A stretch of DNA of 64,000 nt from Asterias amurensis (lineage: Eukaryota > Echinodermata > Asteroidea > Forcipulatida > Asteriidae): assembly GCF_032118995.1 (NCBI RefSeq), contig NC_092657.1, forward strand, positions 193,391 to 257,390, in the 5' to 3' direction. This document shows positions 60,601-64,000 of the stretch, piece after piece. The notes under the pieces are model-generated. The model made no database searches, was not told the origin of the DNA, and was given only the letters and a program-made list of their open reading frames with translations. Numbering within the stretch: position 1 is the stretch's first letter; the number at the start of each line of letters is the position of its first letter. The translations under genes were made by a program, and so were the position numbers.

Positions 60601-62487
60601 CACATTGACGGTAGCTTTACAATGCCAAACTAAAAAGACATGTTCACAAAATGCAAAATCTGGACCAGCCAGAAGTTGGATAAAAGGTTACAATACATCA
60701 ATATAAATACATTGGTTCAAGAACAGACAAACATTTCAAAATGCAAACATGTAATCATGGGATAGTGGATGTGAAAATCAAGCAAAAATATTAATTGGTC
60801 TATAGTTACTATCTCAATTGTACAACTAGTATAATTGTTGATAAGTTTTTTAAAAGCAATCTTACTGACAGTAGTCTTCTATGACAGGTGTCAGCACTAA
60901 TACAGCAATTAACACCCGTTTCAGGCAATCATGCCAGAGTCGCGCCGAACCAACTAGATAAGGAGCAACTCTAGCCATTCCAAACACCTGCAACAGTCGA
61001 TCTTTTTACTTCTTACTTGTCAAGTCACTCCTAACTGTTTCAAGTGAGCGACTAGACTTGACCAGAGCAGTGATGTAACTCTTGAGTTGACCAGAGCAGC
61101 AATGTAGCTCTTGAATTGACCATATCGACCATGCTCCAGTGGATGGTTTGATTTAGTCAATCGCCCCGTGTGATCTAGGGCTTCTGGTTAGCTTATAGGC
61201 GGTGTAGTGGAGTCTAGTCGCCACCCAAACTTGCTCATGATTAAAGCAATTAACTTTTGTAATATTTACCTGGCGCGGTGTAATCGTAAGACTCACTTGT
61301 CCTCGACACTGTCTCTCTATCAAACGCCTTCTTGACTTTAATGCTGCTCACTTCTCCTTTCTCAAATTGATCTTTGATGGATTTGGTTCCTTCAAACGAC
61401 TGGGTCTCTACATCCTCACTAAAGAAGGAAATAAGAAAGCAATAAAATTGTTATCACACTAATTTAATTCTTTTCTGCCTTTTTCATAATATTTCTTTCT
61501 CTCTTTAAAGGGCTTAGGGACCTTATGCTATATAAGTACTGTCTATTAATATTATTATTATTATTATTTCATCTCTTATCCTCATGGAATACACCCCTGG
61601 TGATGTCTCAGGACTTTGTTACCTAACGGTTGCTCCGGCACACTTTCACACTGTGTCGCTTTTCCATGGGGTTCCAGTTGCACATTTCAAGAATACCCCA
61701 GGGCTTTTGCCTTACCGCCCTCTGGAGCAGGGGTGGCTTGTTCTTGGGTTATGCCAATTTGCCGGGGTAGACCGGGGGTAAAGTAATCACAGTGTAAAAC
61801 GGCCAGTCGCTATTCACCAGGGTTGCCCCGAGTAATACCGGCCGGTCGCTATTCACCAGGGTTGCCCAGAGTAGCACCGGCCGGTCGCTATTCACCAGGG
61901 TTGCCCAGAGTAGCACCGGCCGGTCGCTATTCACCAGGGTTGCCCAGAGTAGCACCGGCCGGTCGCTATTCACCAGGGTTGCCCAGAGTAGCACCGGCCG
62001 GTCGCTATTCACCAGGGTTGCCCAGAGTAGCACCGGCCGGTCGCTATTCACCAGGGTTGCCCAGAGTAGCACCAGCCGGTCGCTATTCACCAGGGTTGCC
62101 CAGAGTAGCACCGGCCGGTCGCTATTCACCAGGGTTGCCCAGAGTAGCACCGGCCGGTCGCTATTCACCAGGGTTGCCCAGAGTAGCACCGGCCGGTCGC
62201 TATTCACCAGGGTTGCCCAGAGTAGCACCGGCCGGTCGCTATTCACCAGGGTTGCCCAGAGTAGCACCGGTCGGTCGCTATTCACCAGGGTTGCCCAGAG
62301 TAGCACCGGCCGGTCGCTATTCACCAGGGTTGCCCAGAGTAGCACCAGCCGGTCGCTATTCACCAGGGTTGCCCAGAGTAGAGTAGTGTGAAAAGGGCTC
62401 AGTAAAAGTAGCTTGGCATCTCATTTAACTTCTCATCATTTCATACTTACTTTCCTTGCGGGCTGTCATTCTGATCAACTCCATTCT
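57426..62487 (-). CDS. Acidic SLKDRFEKG-repeat protein, possibly EPLIN/LIMA1-like; 5' end not found
   Basis: Exons in transcript order: 62451-62487, 61270-61418, 58543-60224 and 57426-57608. All are GT..AG with matching phases (1, 2, 1, 0), giving at least 682 residues. No in-frame ATG occurs in the first two exons, so one or more 5' exons are missing. The protein has seven repeats of the form (S)LKDRFEKGxV (TKSIKDQFEKGEVSS, IRSLKDRFEKGAVSN, AKSLRNMFEKGEVHN, SRSLKDRWEKGDVET and others). Between them are copies of SENTPVHRDDVLRE. A glutamate-rich tail with EEGTTEEAV repeats ends it. Human EPLIN has a similar NRLKMMFEKGE segment and is an actin-bundling protein, but no LIM domain is present here, so the relation is tentative. 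Likely cytoplasmic; no signal peptide or membrane segment in the visible part. Confidence 0.8.
57965..58385. repeat. Polypurine tract of about 420 bp
   Basis: The plus strand is almost entirely A and G with GAAGAAGAGG-like words. On the transcript strand of the surrounding gene it is a pyrimidine-rich stretch in the last intron, more than 350 bases before the acceptor. A plus-strand open frame of 153 codons exists only because purine-rich DNA lacks stops; it is low complexity (K, E, R) and I do not call it a gene. Confidence 0.8.
58411..58516. repeat. Small palindromic MITE, GGCTACGGCTA type, copy 1
   Basis: The ends AATTGGCGGCTACGGCTA and TAGCCTTAGCCGCTAATT-like words are inverse. The middle CTAAGAACATCCTATACT matches the copy at 63617. 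It lies in the last intron, 26 bases after the donor of the large exon. Confidence 0.75.
58543..60224 (-). CDS. Large exon of the SLKDRFEKG-repeat protein
   Basis: A 1682-base exon between a TTTCTGACCCTCAG acceptor and CAG/GTAAAT donor, 560 codons. It begins EPRQISENEPVLNPDVIRSC, which already fits the SENTPV spacer pattern, so coding extends above the GTG codon at 60180 and that is not the start. Six of the seven SLKDRFEKG repeats are here, spaced about 65-75 residues apart, then the glutamate-rich region with TTEEAVEEG repeats and NGHIEENGNDEPLNGH. Confidence 0.9.
61270..61418 (-). CDS. Upstream exon with the first SLKDRFEKG repeat
   Basis: 149 bases between CTTCTTTAG and GTAAAT. It encodes EDVETQSFEGTKSIKDQFEK and GEVSSIKVKKAFDRETVSRT then SESYDYTAP. 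Joins in phase 1 to the large exon. Confidence 0.85.
61506..61568 (+). repeat. SINE tail with (ATT)n
   Basis: GGGACCTTATGCTATATAAG, then TACTGTCT and a run of TATTATTATT. This layout is typical of the 3' end of SINEs in marine animals. The body upstream is not recognisable. Confidence 0.45.
61800..62383. repeat. Minisatellite, about 15 copies of a 39-bp unit
   Basis: The unit GGTTGCCCAGAGTAGCACCG then GCCGGTCGCTATTCACCAG is very uniform, with a few point variants (CAGCCGG, CGGTCGG). Because 39 is 13 codons and some frames lack stops, both strands show a perfect 13-residue repeat. It lies within the intron 61419-62450 of the repeat-protein gene; direct splicing of the flanking exons keeps the frame, so the array is not needed as coding sequence. 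Confidence 0.95.
62451..62487 (-). CDS. Small upstream exon of the SLKDRFEKG-repeat protein
   Basis: 37 bases between CTTTCCTTTCAG and GTAAGT, phase 1 in and phase 2 out. It encodes NGVDQNDSPQG. It is short, but both splice sites are strong and only this frame is open into the next exon. Confidence 0.65.
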
Positions 62488-62659
62488 CTGAAAGGAAAGA
62501 TTCAAACAAACAAATTAAATAAAAGTAGCTTAGAGGAATAATTCTTCTGTATAAATGTTAGCAATAAGATCTCATTAACCATCAGAAAGGAGTTTGCATG
62601 TAAATCTTTTCAAGATAATCTGGACTGGTTTTTCTTGATTACTTCTACCATAATTATTC

Positions 62660-62790
62660 TCTGCCCAGAGTGTCAGGGGTCTTGGGTTCAAATCCAAATG
62701 AAGACCATTTTCATTTTTTCTCTGATCCTATGTGTGCATATTCTCTGGTGAAACTCCAATGTGAAGGGTATGTTTTGTATTTGCCCACAA
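62660..62790 (+). repeat. tRNA-derived SINE-like piece
   Basis: CTTGGGTTCAAATCC (about 62681-62695) is a good B box preceded by CTCTGCCCAGAGTGTCAGGG. No clear A box is seen. The downstream part has no tandem tail, so this is a degraded copy at best. Confidence 0.4.
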
Positions 62791-63270
62791 ACTTGATGCA
62801 TTTCTGATTGAACAAGTTGAAAGCAATCCAGTGGAGATCTGTCCCCATGTGTTAAAAGGCAATTAGGAATTTGAATTGACTTGGGGATCGGGGTAGAGGT
62901 GGGGAAACACCTGGTGCAATAATGGCATCAGGGTTGTTACTTTGTCTTTAAAGCTTTGTCTGTATCTTAGGGTTGTTAGATTAAATCACACTCAGTTATT
63001 ATGGCAATAGAAATACAACATTATTACCAAACTTTAAATACCAGACGAAACTGACAGTGACAAAAACCAACAGCCAAAACACAGTAACAGGACAAAGTAA
63101 CAAACAAGCAAACATAGAAACAAGTAATGAATAATCGCTTCACAAATACAGACAGGAAATAGATAAACAAAACATCTTACTGACAGATGACAAACAATAG
63201 AACAAGGATCAGACGGACTGACAATAATTGGAGACAACAATCCATCTCCAAGGAGATCCATCTCCAAGAT

Positions 63271-63353
63271 CTACTCCAAGGAGTCTAGTGCTGGATCTTT
63301 CCACCTTCTTAACTCAGCCAGCGAGTTGGTCTCTATCTGCAATCCAACGGTAC
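63271..63353 (-). CDS. Doubtful terminal exon-like block
   Basis: After a TTTTAG acceptor the frame reads TVGLQIETNSLAELRRWKDP then ALDSLE and a TAG stop. SLAELRRWKDP has a faint likeness to the SLKDRFEKG repeats, so an alternative end of the same gene is possible. Equally it may be chance or belong to another gene. Polypyrimidine support is weak. Confidence 0.2.
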
Positions 63354-63616
63354 CTAAAACGTTTTTAGTTACTCTGAGTTACAGAGAGTTACTCAGAAGA
63401 ATGGGTCTTGGTTTCCCTTTTGGTTTTTAACTTGATATTTTTAAACTTATATCAGGTAGGGGTGTATAAAAGATTGTATGTTTGAATGAAGTTTATTTTG
63501 TATAGATGTTTGGATTCATTTGAAGGATTTACTTTTTCTGTTTTTAAAAGTAAAATTTCTTTAAACTTTAACAAAGGATTAAAGGAAGTGTATACAATGT
63601 ATTCAGGCCGCACCTG

Positions 63617-63739
63617 AATTGATGGCTACTGCAACAGCTATGGCTGTTACTAAAGGTGTTGCTAAGGACGTCCTATACTTCAATGCATAATGACGCAGCG
63701 ATATAACCGAAGCTGTAGCCATAGGCATAGCTGTCAATT
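63617..63739. repeat. Small palindromic MITE, GGCTACGGCTA type, copy 2
   Basis: The ends AATTGATGGCTACTGCAACA and GGCATAGCTGTCAATT are inverse in outline. The middle GCTAAGGACGTCCTATACTT and TAATGACGCAGCGATA matches copy 1 at 58411. The minus-strand frame of 120 codons across it is not a gene. Confidence 0.7.
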
Positions 63740-64000
63740 CAGACAGTCTATAATCGTTGGAACCGAAGTGCATTCTAGTTGATTCCAATCGCGCGAAATC
63801 TAGTGACTTCCTGTTTGAAAATGGTCGATAGATCGCGACACCATTTCCCTGCAAGTTCTGGTCAATATGTAAATGAGGTCTCCCACGGTTACCACGCGCT
63901 GAGTACCGGTCTGTTATCATAAAGGGGTGATGTGGTGAGAGCAGGAAGAGGGAAATATTATGCAATGGGTGCCCAAGGAGGAAGGGAAGGCCAGAATGGA

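Larger units (their letters stand above)
62488..64000. other. Right edge, 5' side of the repeat-protein gene
   Basis: The missing 5' exon or exons of the minus-strand gene should be here or beyond the window. No exon ending in phase 1 with a good donor was found. Present are a SINE-like piece, a MITE copy and one doubtful exon-like block. Confidence 0.5.

Noticed and set aside
61749..62386. Frames of 187 and 204 codons on opposite strands
   Set aside because: Both are readings of the 39-bp minisatellite. The flanking exons join in frame without it.
63603..63965. Minus-strand frame of 120 codons at the right edge
   Set aside because: Its second half is a palindromic MITE also found at 58411; the first half has no support.

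Overview
This is animal nuclear DNA, most likely from an echinoderm (a sea star seems the best guess, a sea cucumber is possible). The genes are split into short coding exons with GT..AG introns and deuterostome-type products. The DNA between them is AT-rich and packed with short palindromic transposon remnants, tRNA-derived SINE pieces and minisatellites of a style I associate with echinoderm genomes. The species call is an inference. Nothing bacterial, viral or CRISPR-like was seen.

Three protein-coding genes can be assembled exon by exon with consistent splice phases. (1) 8499-12459, plus strand, 11 exons: a 412-residue type II membrane glycosyltransferase resembling the catalytic half of beta-1,4-N-acetylgalactosaminyltransferase 3/4. 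(2) 15536-43732, minus strand, 3 exons over 28 kb: a secreted frizzled-related protein (Wnt antagonist, SFRP1/2/5 group) with a signal peptide, a frizzled cysteine-rich domain, an NTR domain and a long basic tail. (3) 57426-62487, minus strand, 4 exons found and the 5' end not found: an acidic protein of at least 682 residues built from seven SLKDRFEKG-type repeats, with a weak resemblance to EPLIN/LIMA1.

Layout: 1-8.5 kb is gene-free and full of inverted-repeat elements; 8.5-12.5 kb is gene 1; 12.5-15.5 kb is a gap between the convergent genes 1 and 2; 15.5-43.7 kb is gene 2, whose introns hold a 20-copy 52-bp array, a 20-copy 29-bp array, several MITE families, a probable TTA-flanked DNA transposon and two unexplained exon-like blocks at 25.6-26.0 kb; 43.7-57.4 kb is intergenic and dominated by a 3.4-kb foldback transposon (46609-50001) with a dead LINE between its arms; 57.4-62.5 kb is gene 3, with a 15-copy 39-bp array in an intron; 62.5-64 kb has only weak signals.

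The three genes have unrelated likely roles (Golgi glycan synthesis, extracellular Wnt control, probable cytoskeletal or scaffold function) and I see no functional cluster. The most noteworthy items are the cysteine changes in the SFRP, the repeat protein, the nested exon pair in the SFRP intron and the foldback element.
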